The translations under genes and the position numbers were made by a program. Source: Pseudaminobacter soli (ex Li et al. 2025) (GTDB lineage Bacteria; Pseudomonadota; Alphaproteobacteria; Rhizobiales; Rhizobiaceae). From it: a stretch of DNA of 64,000 nucleotides. Below the pieces are notes generated by a model. The model was not told the DNA's origin. It did not search any database and saw only the letters and a list, made by a program, of their open reading frames with translations. Every line of letters begins with the position of its first letter. Position 1 is the stretch's first letter. This document shows positions 1 through 12,430 of this stretch, piece by piece. The stretch spans positions 62,001 to 126,000 of the forward strand of contig NZ_JARXVF010000001.1 in NCBI RefSeq assembly GCF_029892515.1. Direction: 5' to 3'.

Positions 1-1
1 G

Positions 2-82
2 TATCTCCCGGACGGAACGACGGCGGCCGACAATGCGGCGCTGGTGGCTGCCGCGGTTGCGATTTTCCGCCAAGGCCGATGA
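2..82 (+). CDS. 3' end of an unidentified plus-strand gene (partial)
   Basis: An open frame enters from the left edge and stops with TGA at 80-82. The 26 visible residues (YLPDGTTAADNAALV then AAAVAIFRQGR) are rich in alanine and have the GC-rich third positions of real genes here. It would converge on dnaE. There is too little sequence to name a family, and it could be a chance frame. Confidence 0.3.
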   Translation, partial: YLPDGTTAADNAALVAAAVAIFRQGR

Positions 83-146
83 GCCGAACGGCGATGACGC
101 CCATCTCGCGCGTCATCGCCTTGATGCGTACAGCGTCGGGGAAGCG

Positions 147-3100
147 CTAAACCAGCTCCACCTCGACCACGCCCGGCACTGCGCGCATTGCCGAGGCGAT
201 CTGCGGCGAGATGCGGTAGCGGGTGGGCAATTCGACCTCGATCTCGCCCTGGGCATTGTCCTTGATGAGTACAAAACTCACCTGGCCCTCGCCCTTGGTG
301 TTGAGCTGGTTGGCCACCATGTTGAGCGGCGAAGCGTCGCGCAGATAGACGCGCAATGCCTTCTGCACACGGCTTGCCTCGTCCTCAAGCGAATTCACCG
401 TCTGGATGCGCAGATTGACGCCCTCGGGCCTGTTCTCCGCCGCGACAGTGACGACCACCGATTTACCCGGTTCGAGCAGATCGCGATATTGCGCGAGCGC
501 TTCGGAGAACAGCACCGCCTCGTATTGGCCCGAGGTGTCCGAGAACATCACCACGCCCATCTTGTTGCCGGTGCGCGTCTTTCGCTCCTGCTTGGACGTC
601 ACTGTGCCGGCAAGACGTCCCGCGCTGGCGCCGCGCTTCACGGCGGCGGAAAAATCGGTCCAGGTCTGGACCCGCATCTTCTCCAGCACCGTCTTGTACT
701 CGTCGAGCGGGTGGGCCGAGAGATAGAAGCCGACGACCTGAAATTCGCGGTGCAGCCGGTCGGCCGGCAGCCACGGCTCGGCGGCGGGCAGATGCAACTG
801 CTTCTGCTTGCTGGCGGAGGCAGAGCCAAACATGTCTGTGATGCCGGCCGCGGCATCGGCTTGCGAGCGCGAGGCAAGGCCCATCATACGCTCCACGCCG
901 GCCATCAGCGAGGCACGGTCGTGGCCGAAGCAATCCAGTGCACCGGCATTGATCAGGCTTTCGAAGACGCGCTTGCCGACAACCTTGGGGTCGATGCGTT
1001 CGCAAAAATCCTCGAGGTCCTCGAACGGCTTTTCGGCACGCTTGGCGACGATGTGATCGACTGCCGCCTCGCCCACGCCCTTGATTGCCGCAAGCGCGTA
1101 GTAGATGCGGTTTTCGCCCACCTCGAACGGACGATACGAGGTCCTGACCGACGGCGGCAACACCTCGATGCCCAGCCGCATCGCGTCCTGCCGGAAGTCC
1201 GACAGCTTGTCGGTGTTGGACATATCGTAGGTCATCGACGCGGCGAGGAATTCGACCGGGTAATGCGCCTTCAGATAGGCCGTCTGGTAGGAGACGATGG
1301 CGTAGGCGGCAGCGTGCGACTTGTTGAAGCCGTAGTCGGCGAACTTTGCGAGCAGGTCGAAGATGAAATCCGACTGCTGTTTGCTGACGCCCTTTTCCAC
1401 AGCACCCGAGACGAAGCGCTCGCGCTGCTTGTCCATCTCGGCGCGGATCTTCTTACCCATGGCGCGGCGCAGAAGATCGGCTTCGCCGAGCGAGTAGCCG
1501 GCCAGTTCCTGCGCGATCTGCATGACCTGCTCCTGGTAGACGATAACCCCTTGGGTCTCCTTCACCAGATGGTCGATCATGGGATGGATGGAGGCGATCT
1601 CCTCCTCGCCATGCTTGCGGGCGTTGTAGATCGGGATGTTCTCCATCGGGCCCGGGCGGTAAAGCGCCACCAGCGCGATGATGTCCTCGACGCAGTCCGG
1701 CTTCATGCCGATCAGCGCCTTGCGCATGCCAGCACTTTCAACCTGGAAGATGCCGACCGTCTCGCCGCGCGACAGCATGGCGTAGGTCTTGGGATCGTCG
1801 AGCGGGATCTGCGCGAGATCGATGTCGACGCCGCGCCGGCTGATGAGCTTGACAGCGGTTTCCAGGACCGAGAGCGTCTTCAGGCCGAGGAAGTCGAACT
1901 TTACCAGCCCCGCCTGCTCGACATATTTCATGTTGAACTGGGTGACCGGCATGTCCGAGCGCGGATCGCGGTACATCGGCACCAGTTCCGACAGCGGGCG
2001 GTCGCCGATCACGATACCGGCGGCGTGCGTCGAGGCGTGCCGGAAGAGACCCTCGAGCTTCTGCGCGGTGTCGAGAAGGGTCTGGACGATCGGTTCCTTC
2101 TCGGCCTCCTCGGCAAAGCGCGGCTCGCCCTCGATCGCCTGGGCAAGCGTGACCGGATTGGCGGGGTTGGCCGGCACCATCTTGCACAGCCGGTCGACCT
2201 GGCCATAGGGCATTTGTAGTACGCGGCCAACGTCCCGTAGGACTGCACGCGCCTGAAGCGTACCGAAGGTGATGATCTGGCCGACCTGGTCGCGGCCATA
2301 CTTGCCCTGAACGTAGCGGATCACCTCTTCGCGCCGGTCCTGGCAGAAGTCGATATCGAAGTCCGGCATCGACACGCGGTCGGGGTTGAGGAAGCGCTCG
2401 AACAGCAGCGAGAAACGCAGCGGGTCCACGTCTGTGATGGTGAGCGCGTAGGCGACCAGCGAACCCGCACCCGAGCCACGGCCCGGCCCGACCGGGATGC
2501 CCTGCGCCTTGGCCCATTTGATGAAGTCCGACACGATCAGGAAGTAGCCGGGGAACTTCATGCGCTGGATGATGCCGATCTCGAACTCCAGCCGCTCGCG
2601 ATACTGCTCCTCGGTGAAACCGGGATAGAGGCCGCGCGTGGCGATGCGATTGGTCAGACCCTCGCGGGCCTGGCGCGCAAGCTCCTCGGACTCCGCCTTT
2701 TCAGCGGCTTCGGCATCGGCCACATCGGCGCCGGCGAAGCGCGGCAGGATCGGTTTCCGTGTCTGCGTATAGTAGGAGCAGCGCTGAGCGATCTCGATCG
2801 TGTTGTCGATCGCCTCGGGCAGATCGGCAAAAAGCTGCGACATCTCCTTCTGCGACTTGAGATAATTGTCCGGTGTCAGGCGCCGGCGGTTGTCCTCGGC
2901 CACGACCGAGCCCTCGGCGATGGCGATCAGTGCGTCATGCGCCTCGTAGTCGTCGCGTTTGGGGAAAAACGACTCGTTGGTGGCGACCAGTGGCAGCCGC
3001 TGACGGTAGGCCAGCTCGATCGTGGCGGCCTCGACGGCCTTGTCGTAGCCGACCAGGCGTTCCAGCTCGACATAGAGGCGGTCGCCAAACATTCCCTGCA

Positions 3101-3680
3101 AGACTAGCAGCCGGCTTTCCGCAAGTTCGGCATGGCCTGCCTTGATCGCAGCCCCGATCGGTCCGCGCGGCCCGCCGCTGAGGCAGATGATGCCTTCGGA
3201 CAGATTGCCGATCCAGTCGAGCTTGGCATGCACGGGCTCGCCCGAAGGCGTTTCCAGATAGGCGCGGCTGACGATGCGGACCAGATTGGCGTAGCCGATC
3301 TCGGTCGCGGCGATCAGCACCAGCGAATGCAGCTCGACGCCCTGCTTGCGGGGGCCGTCATCGTTGCTGTCACCGAAATCGACAGCAAGCAGGCAGCCGA
3401 CCACCGGCTGCACGCCATCCTTGGTGGCCTTTTGGGCAAATTCCAGCGCCCCGAACAGGTTGTTGGTGTCGGTGACGGCGATGGCCGGCGCCTCGTCCTT
3501 GACGGCATGTCCGACGATCTTGCCGACCGGCAGCGCGCCTTCCAACAGCGAATAGGCCGAATGCACGCGCAGATGGACGAAAGGTCGCGTCGGCGCTTCG
3601 GGTATCGAAGTCGCGACACCGGGCTTCGATGCAAGGGCACTCCGCAGAATCGGGTCGCGCGGCGGTCGTTCGCTGGTCAT
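147..3680 (-). CDS. dnaE: DNA polymerase III subunit alpha
   Basis: This is the replicative DNA polymerase catalytic subunit (1177 aa from the chosen start), close to the usual 1150-1180 aa of the DnaE1 family. The N-terminus has the PHP domain (FVHLRVHSAYSLLEG near residue 34). The polymerase palm carries GPGRGSGAGSLVAY at about 398-411 and the metal-binding PDFDIDF at about 439-445. The HhH and OB-fold regions follow toward the C-terminus. The frame stays open for 63 codons upstream, but that part looks unlike DnaE, so ATG at 3680 was chosen; ATG at 3713 is an alternative. No strong ribosome site precedes either. It is divergent from panB. Confidence 0.96.
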   Translation of the reverse strand: MTSERPPRDPILRSALASKPGVATSIPEAPTRPFVHLRVHSAYSLLEGALPVGKIVGHAVKDEAPAIAVTDTNNLFGALEFAQKATKDGVQPVVGCLLAVDFGDSNDDGPRKQGVELHSLVLIAATEIGYANLVRIVSRAYLETPSGEPVHAKLDWIGNLSEGIICLSGGPRGPIGAAIKAGHAELAESRLLVLQGMFGDRLYVELERLVGYDKAVEAATIELAYRQRLPLVATNESFFPKRDDYEAHDALIAIAEGSVVAEDNRRRLTPDNYLKSQKEMSQLFADLPEAIDNTIEIAQRCSYYTQTRKPILPRFAGADVADAEAAEKAESEELARQAREGLTNRIATRGLYPGFTEEQYRERLEFEIGIIQRMKFPGYFLIVSDFIKWAKAQGIPVGPGRGSGAGSLVAYALTITDVDPLRFSLLFERFLNPDRVSMPDFDIDFCQDRREEVIRYVQGKYGRDQVGQIITFGTLQARAVLRDVGRVLQMPYGQVDRLCKMVPANPANPVTLAQAIEGEPRFAEEAEKEPIVQTLLDTAQKLEGLFRHASTHAAGIVIGDRPLSELVPMYRDPRSDMPVTQFNMKYVEQAGLVKFDFLGLKTLSVLETAVKLISRRGVDIDLAQIPLDDPKTYAMLSRGETVGIFQVESAGMRKALIGMKPDCVEDIIALVALYRPGPMENIPIYNARKHGEEEIASIHPMIDHLVKETQGVIVYQEQVMQIAQELAGYSLGEADLLRRAMGKKIRAEMDKQRERFVSGAVEKGVSKQQSDFIFDLLAKFADYGFNKSHAAAYAIVSYQTAYLKAHYPVEFLAASMTYDMSNTDKLSDFRQDAMRLGIEVLPPSVRTSYRPFEVGENRIYYALAAIKGVGEAAVDHIVAKRAEKPFEDLEDFCERIDPKVVGKRVFESLINAGALDCFGHDRASLMAGVERMMGLASRSQADAAAGITDMFGSASASKQKQLHLPAAEPWLPADRLHREFQVVGFYLSAHPLDEYKTVLEKMRVQTWTDFSAAVKRGASAGRLAGTVTSKQERKTRTGNKMGVVMFSDTSGQYEAVLFSEALAQYRDLLEPGKSVVVTVAAENRPEGVNLRIQTVNSLEDEASRVQKALRVYLRDASPLNMVANQLNTKGEGQVSFVLIKDNAQGEIEVELPTRYRISPQIASAMRAVPGVVEVELV

Positions 3681-3832
3681 CGGCACTTCATTTCGAGAGT
3701 CGGGTCTGGCCATTGTCGCCAATGAAAATGGCCGGGTCGAGTCCCAACAGGTAGCGATCACAGGAAGGTGGTTCAACTCCGCCGAAGGCCTGGGATAATC
3801 TGAGCCATTATCGTTTCGGGCAATGCCTGGCG

Positions 3833-3869
3833 TTCGCAATTGCACAATTCCGCCTTCGCAATTGCACAA
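3833..3869. repeat. 15-bp direct repeat with 22-bp period between dnaE and panB
   Basis: TTCGCAATTGCACAA occurs at 3833-3847 and exactly again at 3855-3869. Each copy contains the 8-bp palindrome GCAATTGC. The 22-bp period is about two helical turns, so two regulator dimers could bind the same DNA face. The site lies in the divergent dnaE/panB region, 44 bp before the panB ATG. It reads as a tandem operator, but the regulator is unknown. A 6-bp inverted repeat (GATAAT/ATTATC, 3794-3812) lies nearby on the dnaE side. Confidence 0.6.
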
Positions 3870-3913
3870 ATATGTGCCAGTGAGCGCCTCGCTTACGCCG
3901 AGAAGGAGGAGTC

Positions 3914-4759
3914 ATGAGCGTATCTGGACAAGTGCGCGCGGTGACGCCGCCGCAAGTGGTTGCCGCCAAGGGCGGAACGCCGCTGGTCTGCCTGACCGCC
4001 TACACCACCCCGATGGCTAGGCTTGTCGACGCCCATTGCGACATCGCACTGGTCGGCGACAGCGTGGGCATGGTGTTGCATGGCCTGCCGTCGACGCTTG
4101 GCGTTACTCTCGAGATGATGATCATGCACGGCAAGGCGGTGCGGCGCGGGCTGGAACGCGCGCTCATGGTCGTGGACATGCCCTTCGGCAGCTATGAGGA
4201 AGGCCCAGACCAGGCTTTTCGCAATGCCGCCCGTGTGATGGCTGAGACGGGCTGCGCGGCGGTGAAGCTCGAGGGCGGCGAGACGATGGCCGAGACGATC
4301 CGCTTCCTGACCGGTCGCGGCATTCCCGTCATGGCCCATGTCGGCCTCACCCCGCAGGCCGTCAACACCTTCGGCGGCTACACCGTGCAGGGGCGCGGCG
4401 AAGCCGGCGACAGGGTATTGCGCGACGCCAAGGCCGTCGCAGAGGCCGGCGCTTTCTCGGTCGTGCTGGAAAAAGTGCCGGAGTCGCTCGCTGGCCGGAT
4501 CACCAAAGAGGTCGCCGTTCCCACCATCGGCATCGGCGCCTCAGCCGCATGCGACGGGCAGGTGCTCGTGACCGACGACATGCTGGGCATGTTCACCGAC
4601 TTCCGGCCGAAATTCGTCAAGCGCTATGCCGAACTGGGCAACGAGGCGGCATCGGCGATCGAGGCCTATGCGGCGGAGGTGCGGGCACGGGTTTTCCCGG
4701 CCGCGGAACATGTGTTCGGTGACACGCCCAAGGCAGCCCTCAAGGGAGACACCCAATGA
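3914..4759 (+). CDS. panB: 3-methyl-2-oxobutanoate hydroxymethyltransferase
   Basis: PanB transfers a hydroxymethyl group from methylene-tetrahydrofolate to ketoisovalerate, the first committed step of pantothenate and CoA synthesis. The protein has 281 aa, a little over the family norm of about 265. The Mg-binding region [11 protein letters not shown] (47-57, Asp49) and [13 protein letters not shown] (86-98) are intact. A strong ribosome site (AAGGAGGAG, about 3903) sets the start. The stop overlaps the panC start as ATGA, so the two are translationally coupled. The direct-repeat operator candidate lies just upstream. Confidence 0.96.
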   Translation: MSVSGQVRAVTPPQVVAAKGGTPLVCLTAYTTPMARLVDAHCDIALVGDSVGMVLHGLPSTLGVTLEMMIMHGKAVRRGLERALMVVDMPFGSYEEGPDQAFRNAARVMAETGCAAVKLEGGETMAETIRFLTGRGIPVMAHVGLTPQAVNTFGGYTVQGRGEAGDRVLRDAKAVAEAGAFSVVLEKVPESLAGRITKEVAVPTIGIGASAACDGQVLVTDDMLGMFTDFRPKFVKRYAELGNEAASAIEAYAAEVRARVFPAAEHVFGDTPKAALKGDTQ

Positions 4760-5616
4760 GCGTTCCTATCGTCCGCACCTTGGCCGAGCTTCGCGCGACC
4801 GTCGCCGGGTGGCGGCGCGAAGGCGCGAAAGTTGCGGTCGTGCCGACCATGGGCGCTCTTCACGAAGGGCATCTCAGCCTCGTACGCGCCGCACTTGCGA
4901 GAGCCGACCGGGTGATCGTCACGCTCTTCGTCAATCCAAAACAGTTCAATAGCGCCGCCGATCTTGCCGCCTATCCGCGCACGGAAAACGAGGACGCGGC
5001 AAAACTCGTCCCAGTCGGTGCGCATGTGCTCTACGCCCCCAACGCCGAAGAGATTTATCCCGAAGGTTTTGCCACCTCGGTTTCGGTGAGCGGCGTCAGC
5101 GAAGGCCTGTGCGGCGCGTTCCGGCCGGGCCATTTCGACGGCGTGGCGACGGTCGTCGCCAAGCTGTTCCTGCAGACCCGCGCTGATGTGGCCCTGTTCG
5201 GCGAGAAGGACTACCAGCAGCTCCACGTGGTCAAGCGCATGGCGCGCGATCTCGACATCCCAATCGAGGTCGTCGGCTGCCCGACGGTGCGCGAGGCCGA
5301 CGGGCTGGCGATGTCGTCGCGAAATGTGCGGCTGTCGCAAGCCGAGCGTGCGGTTGCATCAAAGCTGCCCCAAATCCTGTTCGCAACCGCCGAGCGCCTC
5401 TCCACGGGGGAACCGGTTGCGCCGGCACTGGAGGAAGCGAAAGGTGCCATCCTGGCCGCAGGCTTCGGCGAGGTCGAGTATCTGGAATTGCGCGCAGCGG
5501 CCGATCTCTCGCCGCTGAACCGTCTCGACCGCCCTGCCCGGCTGCTGGTCGCGGCGTGGCTGGGCGACACGCGCCTCATCGACAATGTCGAGGTGAGCGC
5601 TGCTCGTTCGAATTGA
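4756..5616 (+). CDS. panC: pantoate-beta-alanine ligase
   Basis: PanC joins pantoate and beta-alanine using ATP to form pantothenate, through a pantoyl-adenylate. The 286-aa protein has the nucleotidyltransferase signature [14 protein letters not shown] (30-43, with the HIGH-like HEGH), FGEKDYQQ (148-155) and the KMSKS-like MSSRN (186-190). The ATG overlaps the panB stop by four bases, so this is a panBC operon. No panD or panE is beside it. Confidence 0.96.
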   Translation: MSVPIVRTLAELRATVAGWRREGAKVAVVPTMGALHEGHLSLVRAALARADRVIVTLFVNPKQFNSAADLAAYPRTENEDAAKLVPVGAHVLYAPNAEEIYPEGFATSVSVSGVSEGLCGAFRPGHFDGVATVVAKLFLQTRADVALFGEKDYQQLHVVKRMARDLDIPIEVVGCPTVREADGLAMSSRNVRLSQAERAVASKLPQILFATAERLSTGEPVAPALEEAKGAILAAGFGEVEYLELRAAADLSPLNRLDRPARLLVAAWLGDTRLIDNVEVSAARSN

Positions 5617-5622
5617 GATTTT

Positions 5623-5648
5623 CCGCGCCGGGCCGAAGTCAGGCGCGG
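5623..5648. terminator. hairpin between convergent panC and pccA
   Basis: CCGCGCC (5623-5629) and GGCGCGG (5642-5648) form a perfect 7-bp stem around a 12-nt loop between two convergent genes. Neither side has a U-tract, so intrinsic termination is uncertain. Confidence 0.3.
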
Positions 5649-5655
5649 CACTCGC

Positions 5656-7668
<2,013 letters not shown>

Positions 7669-7751
7669 GGAGGTACTTTTCCTCTGATGGCCGGACTGTT
7701 TTATGGACTATCCGGCCGTGCCTCAAGGGGCGGCTTCGCGGGCCCCGGACC

Positions 7752-8237
7752 TCAAAAGTGCTTGTCGCGCTCGAAGGGGCCGAAGCGCACGCCCGAATTG
7801 ACCAGATAGGCCGCGGTCCAACCCACGATCAGAAGGCCGGTCACCCCCTCGAGAGAAGACAGCAGACGCCATGTCTTGGCTGGGGCCGCATCGTTGAAGC
7901 CGATGGTCGCGAAGGTGGATGCCGAAAAATAGAAGGCCGTATCGAAATCCTGGAACGCGCCGACCATGCGCATTCCCGCTGCCCATATCGCGATCTCCAC
8001 GGCCACCAAGAGGAACAATCCCAAGGCGAGCAAGGCCATAGCGACGACCGTCTCGCCCTGCTTCCCGTTCAGCACAGGGTGGGCCAGAAGGAACGAAACC
8101 ATATGGGTGAGCGCGATGAGACCGGCGGCATGGACCAGAAACGTGATGACGTCAAAAACCGTCGCAAGTGCGAGATTTGCCAGCATCCAGAAACCTATAG
8201 GGTAGAAGTTGGCCCTGCTATGGCAAAGCAGGGACAT
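7752..8237 (-). CDS. two-TM potassium-channel-family membrane protein
   Basis: A 161-aa integral membrane protein with about four hydrophobic segments. The last two flank a pore-like segment, STFATIGFND (about 107-116), which matches the Ion_trans_2 pore helix and filter. The canonical TVGYGD is replaced by TIGFND, so potassium selectivity cannot be assumed. There is no RCK/TrkA-N domain. It lies 84 bp upstream of pccA on the same strand and could be co-transcribed, but no functional link is evident. Confidence 0.7.
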   Translation of the reverse strand: MSLLCHSRANFYPIGFWMLANLALATVFDVITFLVHAAGLIALTHMVSFLLAHPVLNGKQGETVVAMALLALGLFLLVAVEIAIWAAGMRMVGAFQDFDTAFYFSASTFATIGFNDAAPAKTWRLLSSLEGVTGLLIVGWTAAYLVNSGVRFGPFERDKHF

Positions 8238-8316
8238 TTCGCCTAATCAGGCTAGGGCGCGGCAAAGCGCCTGCAACTGAAATTTTGAGATCGATTACCC
8301 CAGGAGGAATTGCCTG

Positions 8317-9444
<1,128 letters not shown>

Positions 9445-9458
9445 GCAGAAACAGCGCC

Positions 9459-9938
9459 ATGCCGGACCCGATCATCTATGTCGATGCCGACGCCTGCCCG
9501 GTGAAGGCGGAAGCCGAGAAGGTCGCGGACCGGCTGGGGCTTGTGGTCACCTTCGTGTCCAACGGGGGCTTGCGCCCCTCGCGCGATCCGATGGTGCGCC
9601 ACGTGGTCGTTTCCAAGGGCGCGGATGCCGCCGACGACTGGATCGTCGAGCATGCGCGCCCCAACGACATTGTCGTGACGGCCGACATTCCATTGGCCGC
9701 ACGCACCGTGGCGCTCGGCACGCATGTGCTGGGCGTCACCGGAAAACCCTTTACGCCCGAAACGATCGGCATGGCCGTAGCCATGCGGGACCTGAAGCAG
9801 CACCTGCGCGAGACCGGCGAGAGCAAGGGCTACAACGCCTCTTTTACCCCGCAGGATCGTTCGCGCTTCCTGGGCGCGCTCGACCAGATGGCACGGCGCG
9901 CCTTGGAGGCCGCCCATGGAGAAGGGGACATGAAATGA
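9459..9938 (+). CDS. YaiI/YqxD family protein (UPF0178, DUF188)
   Basis: A 159-aa protein of the DUF188 family with the hallmark N-terminus IYVDADACPVKAEAEKVA and a conserved aspartate-rich PIN-like fold (SKGADAADDWIVEHA, DIVVTADIPLAA). By fold it may be a metal-dependent nuclease, but no biochemical role is established. It starts 14 bp after frmA, and its stop overlaps the next gene as ATGA, so it sits inside a formaldehyde-detoxification transcription unit. Confidence 0.88.
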   Translation: MPDPIIYVDADACPVKAEAEKVADRLGLVVTFVSNGGLRPSRDPMVRHVVVSKGADAADDWIVEHARPNDIVVTADIPLAARTVALGTHVLGVTGKPFTPETIGMAVAMRDLKQHLRETGESKGYNASFTPQDRSRFLGALDQMARRALEAAHGEGDMK

Positions 9939-10588
9939 AGCCATTCGGCCGCCATGTGATCTTCCTGCTCAGCGCCGCCGCCGGGGTGATCGCCTTTGTC
10001 ATTGCTCTGGTGCTGAAACATCCGCTGTCCTATTCGATCGGCGCGAATGTCTATTTCATCTCCTACATCGCCCTGGTGCTGCGACAGATGCCGCATCTGA
10101 CGCCCGACTTCCTGAGCCGGCGCGCTCAGCAGGCGGACGAGCCGGTCTGGATCATCTTCCTGGTGACATTCGCGGTGGTGTGCGTCGCGATCGGATCGCT
10201 CTTCGTGCTGATGAATGCGAAACAGATTCCGCATCCGTACTGGCTTGCCTTTTCGATGCTTTCGCTGCCGCTTGGCTGGTTCACCATCCACTGCATGGCA
10301 GCGCTGCACTACGCCAACCTCTACTGGAGGGGCGACAACGCCGAATCGAGTGACGTGCGGAGCAGGAAGCCAGCCGGCGGGCTGCAGTTCCCAGGCACCG
10401 AGCGACCCTGCGGCTGGGATTTTCTATACTTCTCCGTCGTCATCGGCATGACCGCCCAGACCTCCGATACCGGGGTCACGACGACGATCATGCGCACGAC
10501 TGCGATAGTTCATTCGATCATCTCGTTTTTCTACAACACGGTGATCGTCGCGGCAGCCGTCAACCTCGTCGTTGCGCTGGCGAGCTAA
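9935..10588 (+). CDS. DUF1345 family integral membrane protein
   Basis: A 217-aa protein with about five transmembrane segments. The family pattern HCMAALHYANLYW (about residues 111-123) and FLYFSVVIGMTAQTSDTGVTT are well conserved. Its function is unknown. Translation is probably coupled to the YaiI-family gene (4-base overlap). fghA follows after 18 bp. Membership of the formaldehyde cluster might mean transport or membrane protection, but this is only context. Confidence 0.85.
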   Translation: MKPFGRHVIFLLSAAAGVIAFVIALVLKHPLSYSIGANVYFISYIALVLRQMPHLTPDFLSRRAQQADEPVWIIFLVTFAVVCVAIGSLFVLMNAKQIPHPYWLAFSMLSLPLGWFTIHCMAALHYANLYWRGDNAESSDVRSRKPAGGLQFPGTERPCGWDFLYFSVVIGMTAQTSDTGVTTTIMRTTAIVHSIISFFYNTVIVAAAVNLVVALAS

Positions 10589-10606
10589 TCTGAAAGGCAT
10601 TTTTTG

Positions 10607-11443
10607 ATGAAAACCATTTCCACCGCGAAGTCCCATGGCGGCGTCCAGGGCGTCTATTCCCATGCCTCAGAGGCCTGCGCCTGCGACATGACCTTCGCCG
10701 TGTTCGTGCCGCCGCAGGCCAAGGACGGCCCCTGCCCGGTCGTCTGGTATCTGTCGGGCCTCACCTGCACGCATCAGAACGTGATGGACAAGGGCGAGTA
10801 CCGTCGTCTCGCCGCCGAACTCGGCCTCATCATCGTTTGCCCGGACACCAGCCCGCGCGGCGAAACCGTTCCGGACGAGAAGGACAACTGGCAGTTCGGC
10901 TGCGGCGCCGGCTTCTATCTCGACGCCCCGCAGGCGCCGTTCTCGACCAATTACCGCATGTATTCCTATATCACCGAGGAGCTGCCGGCCCTTATCGCGA
11001 AGGAATTCCCCGCGGATATGACGCGCCAGGCGATCTTCGGCCACTCCATGGGCGGCCATGGCGCGCTGACCATCGCCTTGAAGAACCCGGAGCGTTTCAA
11101 GAGCTGCTCGGCCTTCGCGCCGATCACCCGGCCGATGGTCGCCGGCTGGTCCAAGCCCGCCTTCGAAAAATATCTCGGTGCCGACGAGGCCGTATGGCGC
11201 GCCTATGACGCCGTCGCCCTGATCGAAGACGGCAAGCGTTTTCCCGAGTTCCTGGTCGACCAGGGATCGGCCGATGGCTTCCTCGAAGACGGTCTGCGTC
11301 CCTGGCTGCTGGACGAGGCCTGCAAGGCGGCCGGAATCCCACTCAATCTGAACATGCGCGAAGGCTACGATCACTCGTATTTCTTCATCTCGACCTTCAT
11401 GGACGACCACCTTCGCTGGCACGCCGAAAGGCTCGCCGGGTAA
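10607..11443 (+). CDS. fghA: S-formylglutathione hydrolase
   Basis: This esterase-D family serine hydrolase (278 aa) splits S-formylglutathione into formate and glutathione, completing the frmA reaction. The nucleophile elbow is GHSMGGHGA with Ser147. The acid and base are expected in DQGSADGF and GYDHSYFF near the C-terminus. LSGLTCTHQNVMDKGEY is typical of the family. ATG at 10607 with a GAAAGG ribosome site is preferred over the TTG directly before it. An 11450-11476 hairpin ends the unit. Confidence 0.95.
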   Translation: MKTISTAKSHGGVQGVYSHASEACACDMTFAVFVPPQAKDGPCPVVWYLSGLTCTHQNVMDKGEYRRLAAELGLIIVCPDTSPRGETVPDEKDNWQFGCGAGFYLDAPQAPFSTNYRMYSYITEELPALIAKEFPADMTRQAIFGHSMGGHGALTIALKNPERFKSCSAFAPITRPMVAGWSKPAFEKYLGADEAVWRAYDAVALIEDGKRFPEFLVDQGSADGFLEDGLRPWLLDEACKAAGIPLNLNMREGYDHSYFFISTFMDDHLRWHAERLAG

Positions 11444-11449
11444 CACCTC

Positions 11450-11476
11450 CGTCGCGACATTGTCATTGTCGCGACG
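11450..11476 (+). terminator. hairpin after fghA
   Basis: CGTCGCGAC and GTCGCGACG form a perfect 9-bp stem with a 9-nt loop, seven bases after the fghA stop. There is no U-run, so it may act through Rho or as a 3' stabiliser. Confidence 0.45.
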
Positions 11477-11561
11477 AAACCCGTGAATGCTCATTTGCCT
11501 GGGCTGTTGTATTATCCTCCGACAACATGGCGGGAGCCCGCGCGTCGGGAGGTCCAGGCAG

Positions 11562-12428
11562 ATGAAGAGCGCATCGTTCACGGAAGCGCAGCCCAGCGCG
11601 GAGCCTGCGCCGGTAAAGATTGGCAATGTGATCTATCGCCAGTCGGCCTGGACCCGCCTCACCCATTGGATCTGGGCCATTGCCATTTTCTTCCTGCTGC
11701 TGAGCGGCCTGCAGATCTTCAACGCGCATCCGGCACTCTATATCGGCCAGCAGTCGGGCTTCGGCTTCGACAACAGCGTGCTGCGGTTCTCAGCCGAGGA
11801 CACGGCGAACGGTCCGAAGGGCTATACGACTCTTTTCGGGCACCGCTTCGACACGACCGGCGTGTTGGGCCTTTCCGGACCCGCAACCGACCGCGAAGCG
11901 CGCGGCTTTCCCAGCTGGGCGACGATCCCTTCCTATCAGGACCTCGCGACCGGTCGGGTGATCCATTTCTTCTTCGCCTGGGTGCTGTCCATCACGCTGC
12001 TGCTCTGGCTGATCGCCAGCCTGGTCAACGGGCACATACGCCGTGACCTCGCGCCGCGCGGCGAAGACATCAGGCACCTGCCGCGGGACATTGCCGATCA
12101 TGCGCGGCTGCGCTTCCACCATACGGGCCGCTACAACACGCTGCAGAAATTTTCGTACGGCATCGTGCTGTTCATCCTCTTGCCGCTGATGATCCTGACC
12201 GGCCTTGCGATGTCGCCGAGCATGGACACGGTGATCCCATTCCTGACCGACGTGCTGGGTGGTCGGCAGACGGCGCGCACCATCCATTTCACGGTCATGG
12301 CGCTGCTGGTTCTCTTCTTCGTCGTGCACATCGTCATGGTGCTGGCCGCCGGCCCGATCAACGAACTGCGCTCGATCATCACCGGCTGGTACCGGACCGA
12401 TCCGCCGACCGGCGAGAAGGAGACGTGA
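11562..12428 (+). CDS. cytochrome b/b6 domain membrane protein
   Basis: A 288-aa di-heme cytochrome b of the thiosulfate reductase/Ni-Fe hydrogenase cytochrome b type. It has four main membrane helices, with likely heme histidines in RLTHWIWAIAIFF, IHFFFAWVLS, RYNTLQKFSYG and HFTVMALLVLFFVVH. The open frame extends 25 codons upstream, but ATG 11562 has a GGGAGG site at good spacing. The stop is three bases from the ATG of the molybdoenzyme downstream, so the pair probably forms one membrane-anchored oxidoreductase that exchanges electrons with the quinone pool. Confidence 0.87.
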   Translation: MKSASFTEAQPSAEPAPVKIGNVIYRQSAWTRLTHWIWAIAIFFLLLSGLQIFNAHPALYIGQQSGFGFDNSVLRFSAEDTANGPKGYTTLFGHRFDTTGVLGLSGPATDREARGFPSWATIPSYQDLATGRVIHFFFAWVLSITLLLWLIASLVNGHIRRDLAPRGEDIRHLPRDIADHARLRFHHTGRYNTLQKFSYGIVLFILLPLMILTGLAMSPSMDTVIPFLTDVLGGRQTARTIHFTVMALLVLFFVVHIVMVLAAGPINELRSIITGWYRTDPPTGEKET

Positions 12429-12430
12429 CA

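Noticed and set aside
33-2219. A 728-codon open frame antisense to dnaE
   Set aside because: The translation is His/Arg/Gly-rich with no family motif, and dnaE on the other strand is clear.
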